From Mycolicibacterium rhodesiae JS60 (GTDB lineage Bacteria; Actinomycetota; Actinomycetes; Mycobacteriales; Mycobacteriaceae): a DNA stretch of 59,434 bases. The stretch lies in assembly GCA_000230935.2 (NCBI GenBank), contig AGIQ01000015.1, forward strand, positions 1-59,434. Reading direction: 5' to 3'. Position numbers and translations under genes: made by a program. Shown here one piece after another: positions 23,435-33,707 of this stretch. Below the pieces are notes generated by a model. That model was not told where the DNA came from. It worked only from the letters and a program-made list of their open reading frames with translations, and made no database searches. The first letter of the stretch is position 1, and the number at the start of each line of letters is the position of its first letter.

Positions 23435-24330
23435 TCGAGCTGCAGTAAGCGTCGGGCGCCGGCGGTGAACTCGTCGGGCACCTCGATCTGCGGGTAATGC
23501 CCGATACCCGGCAGCTCGATCACCTCGGCGCCGGGCCGCAGCTCGCGCAGCCCGGCCAGCACGTTGACGGTGGCGACAGGATCGCCGGTGGCCCACAGAA
23601 ATCCCAGCGGCTTGTCCCAGTCGCGCACCGCGCCATGCCAGCGCTGGGCGAACCGCACCCGCTCGTTGAGATAGGCGCACAGGAGGTTGATGATGCGGTG
23701 GCCGTCATCGCGGGCCATCAGCGCCCACTGGGCCGCCGCCTCGTCGGCGGACAGCGGGTGTTCGGCGCTGAACAGTCTGGCGAAGCCGCGCAGGAAGCCC
23801 TTCTCGTTGGTGAGCCTGGCCAGGAGGGGGCCGAACGGACCGCGCAGGATCTTCTGGCTCGGCCGCAGGCTGGCCCGCTCGATGATCACGCTGCCGTTGG
23901 TGAGCACGGCGCGCTGGATCTCGAACGGCAGCGTGCCGGAGACGTCACGGGCCAGCAGTTCGGTGGCCACCGAGGTGCCCATGTCGTGGGCGAGCATCAC
24001 CACCGGGCCGGGCGCGACGTCGGCAACCACCTCTTGGACGATATCGGCTTGCTCCAGCAGGCTGTAGCGGTGCGGGCGCGGTTTGTCGGACAGCCCGAAG
24101 CCCAGGAAGTCCAGCGTCAGCCAGGAGCGGTCACCGAGACGTTCGACGACACCGCGGAAGTCATAGGAGCTGGACGGAAAGCCGTGCAGCAGAAGGACAG
24201 CGGGGGCACCGGAGGGCAGGAGCGAAGCGACCCGGGAATTGGCACCGGAGGGCAGGAGCGAAGCGACCCGGGAATTGGCCGAGCCTTGCTGGGACCGGAC
24301 GAATACCGATCCGGCGCCGGTGGACAGCAT
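23431..24330 (-). CDS. Alpha/beta hydrolase with Asp nucleophile (Rv1834/LipZ-like)
   Basis: 299 residues from the ATG at 24330, chosen because AGAGGG lies 7 bases upstream; an in-frame start at 24372 lacks a site. Oxyanion motif HGFPSSSYDFRG, nucleophile elbow AHDMGTS and C-terminal catalytic His in GIGHYPQIEVP. HDMG points to an Asp nucleophile, as in epoxide hydrolases and haloalkane dehalogenases, not a lipase Ser. Residues about 18-41 consist of two identical 12-residue repeats (ANSRVASLLPSG) encoded by the 36-bp tandem repeat, inserted just before the first core strands. Whether activity survives is not known. The 3' end overlaps the convergent VWA-like gene by 4 bases. Confidence 0.85.
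   Translation of the reverse strand: MLSTGAGSVFVRSQQGSANSRVASLLPSGANSRVASLLPSGAPAVLLLHGFPSSSYDFRGVVERLGDRSWLTLDFLGFGLSDKPRPHRYSLLEQADIVQEVVADVAPGPVVMLAHDMGTSVATELLARDVSGTLPFEIQRAVLTNGSVIIERASLRPSQKILRGPFGPLLARLTNEKGFLRGFARLFSAEHPLSADEAAAQWALMARDDGHRIINLLCAYLNERVRFAQRWHGAVRDWDKPLGFLWATGDPVATVNVLAGLRELRPGAEVIELPGIGHYPQIEVPDEFTAGARRLLQLD
24208..24279. repeat. Perfect 36-bp tandem duplication, dispersed repeat family
   Basis: Two identical 36-bp units (24208-24243 and 24244-24279), each starting ACCGGAGGGCAGGAGCGAAG and ending in CCCGGGAATTGGC. The first 30 bases match the glcB copy at 20978-21007 with one mismatch. Unit length is a multiple of three and the host frame stays open. Confidence 0.9.
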
Positions 24331-24384
24331 CCGTCCACCCTCTTGCCACTGACGAACGCTGGCAGGCAGCACAGGGTGACGCTA

Positions 24385-24957
24385 TCAGTCGTCAGGCTTG
24401 CCGCCGTCGTCCCGCCCGCGTTTCCGTGATTGCCAGAAGGCGATCGCACCACCGACGGCCAATCCGGCGATGCCCGCGTAGAGGATCGGTCTCGGGATGC
24501 CCGATCCAGTGGGCTGCACCGCCGCTGGCGGCGCAGCCGTCGTGGCCGGCGCGGTTGGTGCTGACGCGGGCGAGGGCCCGGGAGCGCTGACAACGGTGAA
24601 GCTGTACGACCCGGACACCGGGTGGCCATCCGCGGAGACCACGCGGTATCCGACGGTGTACCTGCCGTCGGGAAGGGGCTGCGGGCCGATGTCCGCGGTG
24701 AGACGAGGGCCCTCGACGCGGGCCTGAGCGGCGGCCCAGTTGTGGCCGTCGACGCTGTTGACGACGGCGGTGGCGAACTGAGGATTGATGTCCTCGCTGA
24801 ACGTCAACACCACGGCGCTGGGCGGCGTCGAGCTCTGTGAGTCCTTGGCGGGGTCGGAACTGATGAGCGAGGTGTGGGCGGCGGCCACCGGGCCACTCCA
24901 CAACCAGACCGTCAGGGCCGTCAACGTTGTCACGACGACGCGCATGGTGAAGGTCAC
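24385..24957 (-). CDS. Exported CopC-domain copper-binding protein with C-terminal TM helix
   Basis: 190 residues from the GTG at 24957 (AAGGA five bases upstream); an ATG four codons later is possible. The signal peptide ends AAA before HTSLISSDPAKDS, so the mature protein begins with the His that ligates Cu(II) in CopC/PcoC. The second site motif is SADGHPVSGSYSFTV. A Pro/Ala-rich linker leads to a TM helix (ILYAGIAGLAVGGAIAFW) and a basic tail. No CopD/YcnJ-type permease is adjacent. Probable role: binding copper at the outer face of the membrane. Confidence 0.88.
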   Translation of the reverse strand: MTFTMRVVVTTLTALTVWLWSGPVAAAHTSLISSDPAKDSQSSTPPSAVVLTFSEDINPQFATAVVNSVDGHNWAAAQARVEGPRLTADIGPQPLPDGRYTVGYRVVSADGHPVSGSYSFTVVSAPGPSPASAPTAPATTAAPPAAVQPTGSGIPRPILYAGIAGLAVGGAIAFWQSRKRGRDDGGKPDD

Positions 24958-25096
24958 CGGGGTCCTTCCATTCCGGCGGCGAACACGGCCGAGTCTACGT
25001 TTTGCGAAGCGAAACCCCGGCAGCAAGGTCCCGTCATCGAGGACCGCTGACCGCGAAGCGTGTAACGACGGGTTGTTCGCCTGCGACAATGACGAC

Positions 25097-25408
25097 ATGT
25101 CGAAGAAATCTGCAGCGATTCTGCTGAGCGTGGCCGCATTGTCGGCAATCCCCGCGGCGATCGCCCCGGTGGCCCAAGCCGATATCTGCGGCGATGTCGG
25201 CGGCCGGCACGTGTCCGTCGGCGGGTGCACGCCGGGTATCGCCGGCGCCGCCGTCGACGCGGCGGTGGCCGGCGACTGGGCGCGCTACGGCTTCCCGGAG
25301 GGCTACGCCTACCTCCTGGTCCCGTCGTTCCCGGGCGAGGCGCCGTGCATTTCGCCGACCGGAATCCCGTACTACACCCCCGGCGCGGAGCCCTGCTACG
25401 CCCCGTAG
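25097..25408 (+). CDS. Small exported Cys-containing protein, unknown function
   Basis: 103 residues, unrecognised. The ATG at 25097 opens a clear signal peptide (KKSAAILLSVAALSAIPAAIA, cleavage after AQA). The mature part of about 75 residues has four Cys (DICGDVGG, GGCTPGI, EAPCISPTG, AEPCYAP), suggesting two disulfides, and is rich in Gly, Pro and Tyr. It is divergent from the CopC gene, with 140 bp between them, and convergent with gcvP. No metal motif is evident. Confidence 0.75.
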   Translation: MSKKSAAILLSVAALSAIPAAIAPVAQADICGDVGGRHVSVGGCTPGIAGAAVDAAVAGDWARYGFPEGYAYLLVPSFPGEAPCISPTGIPYYTPGAEPCYAP

Positions 25409-25426
25409 TCTCCGACTGACCGTGTG

Positions 25427-28270
<2,844 letters not shown>

Positions 28271-28299
28271 GGGGAAGGGCTCCTGACTCGGGCGGACGC

Positions 28300-28530
28300 A
28301 GCCGTCAGCGGCGTCCTCTCCCTCTGTCGTCCACCCGACCGGGCGCCTGAGAGATTCGGCGTTACGCCTTTCCCCATGGGCGGGTGATCTCGTCGAGAAA
28401 AATCCGAGTCACCGCTTTCCAGAGGCATCGTGGCCACGCGCGGTCCTGGGGCCTGAGAGGTTGACGGAGAGGTGTTGCTCCTTCGGCGTCCGTGACTGGC
28501 TGCCACGAAGCTCTCCCGCGCGAGGGCGAT
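28300..28530 (-). promoter_or_regulatory. Tandem glycine riboswitch upstream of gcvP
   Basis: On the minus strand, aptamer 1 contains GCGGGAGAGC (28510-28519), GCCGAAGGAGCAA (28475-28487), CTCTCAGGC (28451-28459) and TCTGGAAAGC (28414-28423). Aptamer 2 contains GGGGAAAGGCG (28365-28375), GCCGAATCTCTCAGGCGCC (28342-28360) and GAGGGAGAGGA (28314-28324). These are the conserved glycine-aptamer elements in order, twice. About 30 bases separate aptamer 2 from the gcvP ATG. There is no clear terminator, so control may be at translation start. Confidence 0.92.
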
Positions 28531-28539
28531 ACGCCGCTG

Positions 28540-28545
28540 AGTCTA
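28540..28545 (-). promoter_or_regulatory. Candidate -10 for the riboswitch-gcvP transcript
   Basis: TAGACT on the minus strand, overlapping the TAG stop of the preceding MerR gene, would start RNA about 6 bases before the first aptamer helix. No good -35 hexamer is visible. Confidence 0.4.
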
Positions 28546-29178
28546 GCCGATCTTGCGGTCGCGGCTCTTGCGCCGCGAGGCCAGCTCGTCTTCGGGCGAG
28601 GCGATCGATTCGCCGCCGTCGGCACGCTCGCCCGGGAAGTCGGCGATGGCGCCGGACAGTTCCCGCATCGCGCCGCTGACCGCGATGCCGAACACGCCCT
28701 GTCCGCCCTGTAGCAGGTCGACGACCTCCTCGGCGGACGTGCACTCGTAGACCGTTGTGCCGTCAGAGAACAGCGTGATGTTGGCCAGATCCTGTACGCC
28801 GCGCTGGCGCAGATGATCGACGGCGACCCGGATGTTGTGCAACGAGATGCCGGTGTCGAGGAGCCGCTTCACGATCTTGAGGACCAGGATGTCCTTGAAT
28901 GAATACAGCCGCTGGCTGCCGGAGCCGGCCGCGCCTCTGATCGACGGCACCACCAGCGAGGTGCGGGCCCAATAGTCCAACTGCCGGTAGGTGATCCCAG
29001 CGATCTGGCAGGCGCTCGGGCCGCGGTAGCCGACGAGTTCGTCGGGCACCGAATCGTCGGGGAACAGACCCGGCTGCACCGGCTCACCGACGGGCATAGC
29101 CGCCGCGGAGTCCGCTTCGAAGCGGCCTTCGGAAGTGCCAGCAAGGTCCAGCTGTCCCTGACGTGGCTGCTCGCCCAC
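28543..29178 (-). CDS. MerR-family regulator McdR/ResR (Rv1830-like)
   Basis: 211 residues. The winged HTH spans about residues 48-120: YRGPSACQIAGITYRQLDYW, then SGSQRLYSFKDILVLKIVKRLLDTGISLHNIR. The C-terminal effector-like part has VYECTSAEEVVDLLQGGQG. In M. tuberculosis the orthologue Rv1830 is a regulator of growth and division, and alleles are linked to post-antibiotic regrowth; assignment here is by position and sequence. The inverted repeat at 29243-29272 in its promoter is a candidate autoregulatory site. Confidence 0.92.
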   Translation of the reverse strand: MGEQPRQGQLDLAGTSEGRFEADSAAAMPVGEPVQPGLFPDDSVPDELVGYRGPSACQIAGITYRQLDYWARTSLVVPSIRGAAGSGSQRLYSFKDILVLKIVKRLLDTGISLHNIRVAVDHLRQRGVQDLANITLFSDGTTVYECTSAEEVVDLLQGGQGVFGIAVSGAMRELSGAIADFPGERADGGESIASPEDELASRRKSRDRKIG

Positions 29179-29242
29179 GATGCGTCCTCTCGCCGTTCGA
29201 AACTATGGCCCGCTGACCGCTCCACCAACCGCGTTTGCCCAT

Positions 29243-29272
29243 GTCGAGTCATATGAGCATACGCTTCTCGAC
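29243..29272 (-). promoter_or_regulatory. Inverted repeat spanning the McdR promoter -10
   Basis: GTCGAG (29243-29248) and CTCGAC (29267-29272) are perfect 6-bp arms with an 18-base spacer containing a minus-strand -10-like TATGCT (29257-29262). It lies 65-95 bp upstream of the gene start. The layout is compatible with a MerR-type operator, but binding is not shown. The remainder of 29179-29416 holds no gene that I can support. Confidence 0.35.
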
Positions 29273-29416
29273 GGGCAGTCGTGCTCGTCGTCGTAAGGAA
29301 AGTATGGCTGTCCTTGGGCGCGCTCCCCGTCATCCGCCGCGCGTGTCGAACCGCTGCCGGCCAAGTGATACGCGTCCGTGATCTTGGTGTTCACCGGGCA
29401 GGGCGGGGGTACCCGG

Positions 29417-29911
29417 TCAGGTCGCCTTGAAATCGTCCGGGGACACGCTGTCGAGAAACTCCTTGAACTTCTCGACCTCGTCCTCCCGGACGGCGCCGGA
29501 GGGTTCTTCGTCGTTCTCGTCGGGAATCAGCAGGCCGGCCTCGGCCAGCACCGCTTCTTCCACGTAGATCGGCACACCCATCCGCAGCGCGATCGCCACC
29601 GAGTCCGACGGGCGCGCCGAGACCTTGATGTCGCGGTCGAAGATCAGGTCGGCGTAGAAGGTGCCTTCCCGCAAGTCCACGATGCGCACCTCTTTGAGTG
29701 AATGCCCAAGTGCGCCAATGAGATCTCGGATCAGGTCATGAGTGAGCGGACGCTGGTGCTCGACGCCCTGCTGCTCGAGCGCGATCGCGGTGGCTTCCGG
29801 CTGGCCGATCCAGATGGGCAGGTAACGGTCTCCGTTGGATTCGCGCAGCAACAGAACCGGCTGGTTCTGGGGCTGCTCGACTCGAATGCCAACCACACGA
29901 ACCTCACCCAT
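29417..29911 (-). CDS. Bifunctional nuclease (BFN/DUF151) family protein (Rv1829-like)
   Basis: 164 residues. VVGIRVEQPQNQPVLLLRE, YLPIWIGQPEATAIALEQQG, FYADLIFDRDIKVSARPSDS and VAIALRMGVPIYVEEAVL form the BFN domain in order; the C-terminus is acidic (DENDEEPSGAVREDEVEKF). Family members from plants have DNase/RNase activity, and bacterial functions are little known. It sits between the two MerR genes in a block conserved across Actinobacteria. Confidence 0.88.
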   Translation of the reverse strand: MGEVRVVGIRVEQPQNQPVLLLRESNGDRYLPIWIGQPEATAIALEQQGVEHQRPLTHDLIRDLIGALGHSLKEVRIVDLREGTFYADLIFDRDIKVSARPSDSVAIALRMGVPIYVEEAVLAEAGLLIPDENDEEPSGAVREDEVEKFKEFLDSVSPDDFKAT

Positions 29912-29960
29912 CTGTGCCTGACCTCCGCGCTGGTTGTGCCGCTCTGAACGAGTCTAGTCC

Positions 29961-30695
29961 TCAGCGGTCGAGAACGTCTCGCACAGCGGACTTGATCAGC
30001 GATGTGTGCAGTGTGATCGCCAGGGCCGCGACCTCGCGCGCCAAGTCGTCGGCGCGGTCGCGAGCACCGGTTTTCGACGCCTTGCCCACCGGACCCGCGA
30101 TCTGCGCGATGAGGTCGGATTGCCGGTCGGCCGCCGACCGGAACGCCCGCAGATGCCGCGGTTCGACGCCGTACTCCCCCAAAGCCCGCGCGCATTGGGC
30201 GATGACCACCGAATGCTCGTCGAACAATCCACCGGGACCGGTGGTGATCACGCCCGCCTTGCACAACGCGACCACCAGGTCCTCGCCGACCCCGGACCGC
30301 TCCAGCAGATCCTCCCGGCTCAGCCGGACCTGGGTGCGGGCGACATCACCTGCGCCGTCGGCGGCGAGCCCGTCCGGCACCGTCACCAAACGTGGTACGG
30401 CGTAAGGCGATCCGACGGGCGGCAGTTCGCCGTCGGGCAGGGCGTCGAGCTGCGCCTTGATGACCTTCAGCGGCAGGTAGTGGTCGCGCTGCGCGGTCAG
30501 GATGAACCGCAACCGCGCACAGTCGTACGCGGTGAACCGCCGATACCCCGATGCACTGCGCTCCGGCGTGACGAGACCCTCGGCTTCCAAGAATCGGATC
30601 TTGGAGATCGTCACGTCCGGGAAGTCCGGTCGCAGCAGGTCCAGGACCGCTCCGATAGACATCCCGGCAAGCGCGGGACTATCGGGGGCGGTCAC
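29961..30695 (-). CDS. ftsR: MerR-family regulator FtsR (Rv1828-like)
   Basis: 244 residues, GTG start sharing one base with the garA stop. N-terminal winged HTH: MSIGAVLDLLRPDFPDVTISK, RFLEAEGLVTPERSASGYRRF, DCARLRFILTAQRDHYLPLK. A second helical domain is at about residues 100-200. In Corynebacterium glutamicum the orthologue FtsR activates ftsZ; a link to division is inferred here. Cotranscription with garA is likely. Confidence 0.92.
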   Translation of the reverse strand: MTAPDSPALAGMSIGAVLDLLRPDFPDVTISKIRFLEAEGLVTPERSASGYRRFTAYDCARLRFILTAQRDHYLPLKVIKAQLDALPDGELPPVGSPYAVPRLVTVPDGLAADGAGDVARTQVRLSREDLLERSGVGEDLVVALCKAGVITTGPGGLFDEHSVVIAQCARALGEYGVEPRHLRAFRSAADRQSDLIAQIAGPVGKASKTGARDRADDLAREVAALAITLHTSLIKSAVRDVLDR

Positions 30696-31168
30696 TAGCT
30701 TCCTGGACCGCCTTCGTCGTCGGACGGCTTCGGTCCGGTGAGGAACACCAGCCGAAACTTGCCGATCTGAACCTCGTCGCCGTTGGCCAGCGTGGCCGAG
30801 TCGACGGGTTCGCGGTTGACGTAGGTGCCGTTGAGGCTGCCGACGTCGACGACCTGGAATTCGTTGCCGTCCAACCGGAACTCGGCATGCCGACGGCTGA
30901 CGGTCACGTCATCGAGGAAGATGTCGGAGTCCGGATGGCGGCCGGCCGACGTCGTCGGCTGGTCGAGCAGGAACCGCGAGCCCGCATTCGGCCCACGCTT
31001 GACGACCAGCAGCGCCGAGCCGAGCGGGAGGCCTTCGACGCCGGACACCGCGCTCTCGCCGCTGGTGGTGGCCGGGGCGTCCAGCTCGTTCAGGAAGTCG
31101 GCGCGGAAGACGGACGTCGTCTCCACAGTGACTTCTTCAGACGTCTCTTTCTGGTCCTTGTCCGTCAC
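30695..31168 (-). CDS. garA: FHA-domain regulator GarA
   Basis: 157 residues. The N-terminal motif VTVETTSVFRADFL carries the two adjacent Thr phosphorylated by PknB/PknG in M. tuberculosis. The FHA domain (about residues 55-145) has AGRHPDSDIFLDDVTVSRRHAEF and VGSLNGTYVN. Unphosphorylated GarA inhibits alpha-ketoglutarate dehydrogenase and NAD-glutamate dehydrogenase and activates glutamate synthase; phosphorylation makes the FHA domain bind its own tail and switches this off. All key residues are present. Confidence 0.97.
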   Translation of the reverse strand: MTDKDQKETSEEVTVETTSVFRADFLNELDAPATTSGESAVSGVEGLPLGSALLVVKRGPNAGSRFLLDQPTTSAGRHPDSDIFLDDVTVSRRHAEFRLDGNEFQVVDVGSLNGTYVNREPVDSATLANGDEVQIGKFRLVFLTGPKPSDDEGGPGS

Positions 31169-31279
31169 CCGCTGCTCCTCACTGGCTGCCGTGGCGATAC
31201 TTGGCGGGGTGCCCGCACAAGGCGCCCGTCCGCCTCCACCATCACTTACGTCGACCGTACCGCGCGGGGGTCGTCGTTG

Positions 31280-31309
31280 TGCCCACCACCGCCGGATCGG
31301 TGGTTGGCA
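31280..31309 (-). terminator. Hairpin terminator between gcvH and garA
   Basis: TGCCCACCACCG (31280-31291) and CGGTGGTTGGCA (31298-31309) pair with one mismatch around a 6-base loop, 15 bases after the gcvH stop on the minus strand. No U-tract follows. It separates the gcvH and garA transcripts at least partly. Confidence 0.6.
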
Positions 31310-31324
31310 GGCACCCTAACAATG

Positions 31325-31720
31325 TCATTCGGTCACTGTGGCCGCATAGGCGTCCGCATCCAGCAACGCCGCCAACCCCTGGTCGAGGGTATCGCCGTCG
31401 ACCTGCAACTCCAACAGCCACCCCTGGCCGTAGGGATCGGAGTTCACCAGCCCGGGGTTTGCTTCCAGATCGCCGTTGACCGCAATCACTTTGGCGCTGA
31501 CGGGGGCGTAGAGATCCGAAACCGACTTCGTCGACTCGACTTCGCCGAACGACTCACCTGCGGTGACATCGCTGCCGACGTCGGGTAGCTGGACGTACAC
31601 CACATCGCCCAGCGAGGACTGCGCGAAGTCGGTGATGCCGACGCGCACGGTGTCGCCACCGGTGCGCCGCACCCACTCGTGTTCGGCGGTGTAGCGCAGG
31701 TCGGCTGGGATTTCGCTCAC
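31325..31720 (-). CDS. gcvH: Glycine cleavage system H protein
   Basis: 131 residues. Lipoyl carrier shuttling the aminomethyl group between GcvP, GcvT and dihydrolipoyl dehydrogenase. YTAEHEWVRR at the start, and the lipoylation site GEVESTKSVSDLYAPVS with the modified Lys near residue 66. GAGGAGCAC precedes the GTG. No riboswitch is seen here, unlike at gcvP. Confidence 0.96.
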   Translation of the reverse strand: MSEIPADLRYTAEHEWVRRTGGDTVRVGITDFAQSSLGDVVYVQLPDVGSDVTAGESFGEVESTKSVSDLYAPVSAKVIAVNGDLEANPGLVNSDPYGQGWLLELQVDGDTLDQGLAALLDADAYAATVTE

Positions 31721-31742
31721 GGTGCTCCTCGGTGTGTGACGC

Positions 31743-32501
31743 TCATTTGACGGGCTGAGCGTATTGGCGGGGTTTCGGTTGCCGCAAGGTGGTGATCAGC
31801 ACGCGGTCGGATTGCGCGACGGTCATTTGCCCGCCCACCCGCTCGACGCTGTCGACGGCGCCGCCCGGGATGTTCATCGCCGCGGCCAGGGTGGGTGGAT
31901 CCCCAATGGCCAGAACAGAATACGGTGGGCTCAACGTTTGCCTGTCGATCTCCAGTGCGCCGGGGGCACCGACCACCCAGCTGTCCACGCCGATCCGCAC
32001 CGCCCGTTGCCCGGAGCGGATCTCCATCGCCTCGGCCCCGGCGGCGCGCAGTTCGTTGATGACGTCGAGCATGGTTTCGGGTGCGACGCCGGGCCCCGGA
32101 TCGTCGATCGTGATGCTCACCCCCGGCCCGCTCGCGCCGACGGTGCCGATCAGGATCGACAGCGCGGCCAGCCTGGCCTGGGCGTTCTGGATGGCCGCCT
32201 GGTCGCTGCTGCCCGCGGTCTGCATCGCGGCGAGATTTCGCTGCAGCTCGGCCACCTCGGTGTTGAGCGCGGCCTCGCGCTGCTGCAACGAGCCCAGAAG
32301 GACCAGCAGATCGGCCGGGCGCGCGGTGTCCAGCGCGTCGCCGGTCTCGGTTTGTCGGACCTGGGTGGCGATACCGATGCCGAGCACCAGGCACAACAGA
32401 ACGCCCAGGACACCGAACACCCGCTGGGTGCTGCCGCGCGGCCGCCGCACTGGCGGCGGTGCGGTGCCGGGCAGTTCGTGGCGCCCGTGTTCGTCGGTCA
32501 T
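31743..32501 (-). CDS. DUF881-family membrane-anchored protein (Rv1825-like)
   Basis: 252 residues from the ATG at 32501 (MTDEHGRHELPG). TM helix at about residues 28-50 (GVLGVLLCLVLGIGIATQV), a coiled-coil-like stretch (LLGSLQQREAALNTEVAELQ), then the extracytoplasmic DUF881 domain with ITIDDPGPGVAPE, INELRAAGAEAMEI and PYSVLAIGDPPTLAAAM. It lies one base after the small basic protein gene. Family function is unknown; these genes occur with division and phospholipid genes in Actinobacteria. Confidence 0.9.
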   Translation of the reverse strand: MTDEHGRHELPGTAPPPVRRPRGSTQRVFGVLGVLLCLVLGIGIATQVRQTETGDALDTARPADLLVLLGSLQQREAALNTEVAELQRNLAAMQTAGSSDQAAIQNAQARLAALSILIGTVGASGPGVSITIDDPGPGVAPETMLDVINELRAAGAEAMEIRSGQRAVRIGVDSWVVGAPGALEIDRQTLSPPYSVLAIGDPPTLAAAMNIPGGAVDSVERVGGQMTVAQSDRVLITTLRQPKPRQYAQPVK

Positions 32502-32502
32502 C

Positions 32503-32835
32503 TCAGGCCCCGAACAACTTGCGCCGCAGTGCCGCGGCATTGCCGAAGATGCGGATACCGAGCACGACGATGATCGCCGTCGAGAGTTGGGTGCCCACGC
32601 CCAGCTGATCGCCGACGTAGACGATCAGCGCGGCGACGAGCACGTTGAAGACGAACGACACCACGAAGACCTTGGGGTCGAAGATCTTCTCCAGGTAGGC
32701 CCGCAAGCCACCGAACACCGCGTCCAGCGCGGCGACGACGGCGATCGGCAGGTACGGCTGGATGACTTCGGGGACACTGGGGTGCAACACCAGTCCCAGC
32801 ACGATGCCGACGACGAGTGCGGCGATTCCGATCAT
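32503..32835 (-). CDS. Small basic protein family membrane protein (DUF1290, Rv1824-like)
   Basis: 110 residues with three hydrophobic helices: IGIAALVVGIVLGLVL, PYLPIAVVAALDAVFGGL and VFVVSFVFNVLVAALIVYV; the C-terminus RRKLFGA is basic. The ATG at 32835 has GGGAGG three bases upstream; upstream in-frame codons are outside the family length. It is consistently flanked by DUF881 genes and is probably a membrane partner of those proteins. Confidence 0.9.
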   Translation of the reverse strand: MIGIAALVVGIVLGLVLHPSVPEVIQPYLPIAVVAALDAVFGGLRAYLEKIFDPKVFVVSFVFNVLVAALIVYVGDQLGVGTQLSTAIIVVLGIRIFGNAAALRRKLFGA

Positions 32836-32909
32836 GTGCCTCCCAATTCCCCGGGTCCCTCCCCCTAGCCTTCGGCGGGGCGGTACCCCCGGCCCGCCGA
32901 GCAAACCCC

Positions 32910-33707
32910 TTACGGCCCGATTTGCTTGGCAAATTTAATCTCTCGTATCGCGCCCGCGGGCAACGACAGGCCGTCGCCGTTGGCGACGCTGACCCCGACG
33001 CCGTATGACGCCTCCAACAGCCGCAGCCGCTGCAGGCCACCGCTGTGGTCGAAGGTATCCCGCATGTTGTTCGGCGGTCCCACCGCGAGGATCGTGTACG
33101 GGCTGCTGATCGGATGATTGTCGACCAGGATCGCGCCGCCCGCTTGCCGGATCGTCACGTTGGGTCCCATCCGCACATCGCCGACCGAGATCGCTTCGGC
33201 CCCACTGGCCCACAGTGAGTTCACCACGAGCTGCAGGTCCCGATCGAGGATGATCTGGCGGCTGCCGGGCACCCGTTGATCGGACACGTCGGACAGGCCC
33301 CGGCTCATCCCGGGGTCGGTGACCGTGATCGTCAGGCCGGGGCCGATGACGGCGGTGGCGGCGGCGGCGAGGCTTGCGGCGTCCAACCGGCCGAGCAGGT
33401 CTCGCCCGGTAGCGTCGTCGCGAAGCTGACGGCGTTGGATGTCGTCGGCCTGGCTGGCCAGCTCATCGCGGCGGTGGGTCAGCCGGTCGGTGGTGGCGTC
33501 GGCCGACCGCACGCTGGCGGCCAGCGGCCGGCGGGACCGTCCGGTTTGCTCTCGCTCGGCCGCGGCGGCCGCATATCCGGGATCGAGGTGCTCGGTCAAC
33601 AGGGATCGCAGCAGCGACGGCAGCGGGATGCGTGATGCCGCCTGCTGGTCACTGCGGAGCCCGGCCAGCGGGTCGTAGCCGCCGAGCGCGCTGTCAGGCG
33701 CGGGCAT
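32910..33707 (-). CDS. DUF881-family protein lacking its TM anchor (Rv1823-like)
   Basis: 265 residues. The DUF881 domain is intact (GPGLTITVTDPGMSRGLSDV, IILDRDLQLVVNSLWASGAE, NVTIRQAGGAILVDNHP, FAKQIG). The N-terminus LPSLLRSLLTEHLDPGYAAAAAE is also typical. In M. tuberculosis Rv1823 (about 307 residues) a TM helix separates these parts; here EREQTGRSRR joins directly to PLAASVRSADATTDRL, about 42 residues shorter, with no hydrophobic segment. As read, the protein would stay in the cytoplasm. Overlaps the pgsA-like gene by 14 bases. Confidence 0.82.
   Translation of the reverse strand: MPAPDSALGGYDPLAGLRSDQQAASRIPLPSLLRSLLTEHLDPGYAAAAAEREQTGRSRRPLAASVRSADATTDRLTHRRDELASQADDIQRRQLRDDATGRDLLGRLDAASLAAAATAVIGPGLTITVTDPGMSRGLSDVSDQRVPGSRQIILDRDLQLVVNSLWASGAEAISVGDVRMGPNVTIRQAGGAILVDNHPISSPYTILAVGPPNNMRDTFDHSGGLQRLRLLEASYGVGVSVANGDGLSLPAGAIREIKFAKQIGP

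Noticed and set aside
29393..29417. ACCGGG/CCCGGT hairpin at the end of the BFN gene
   Set aside because: Short arms with a 13-base loop overlapping the stop codon; too weak to call a terminator.
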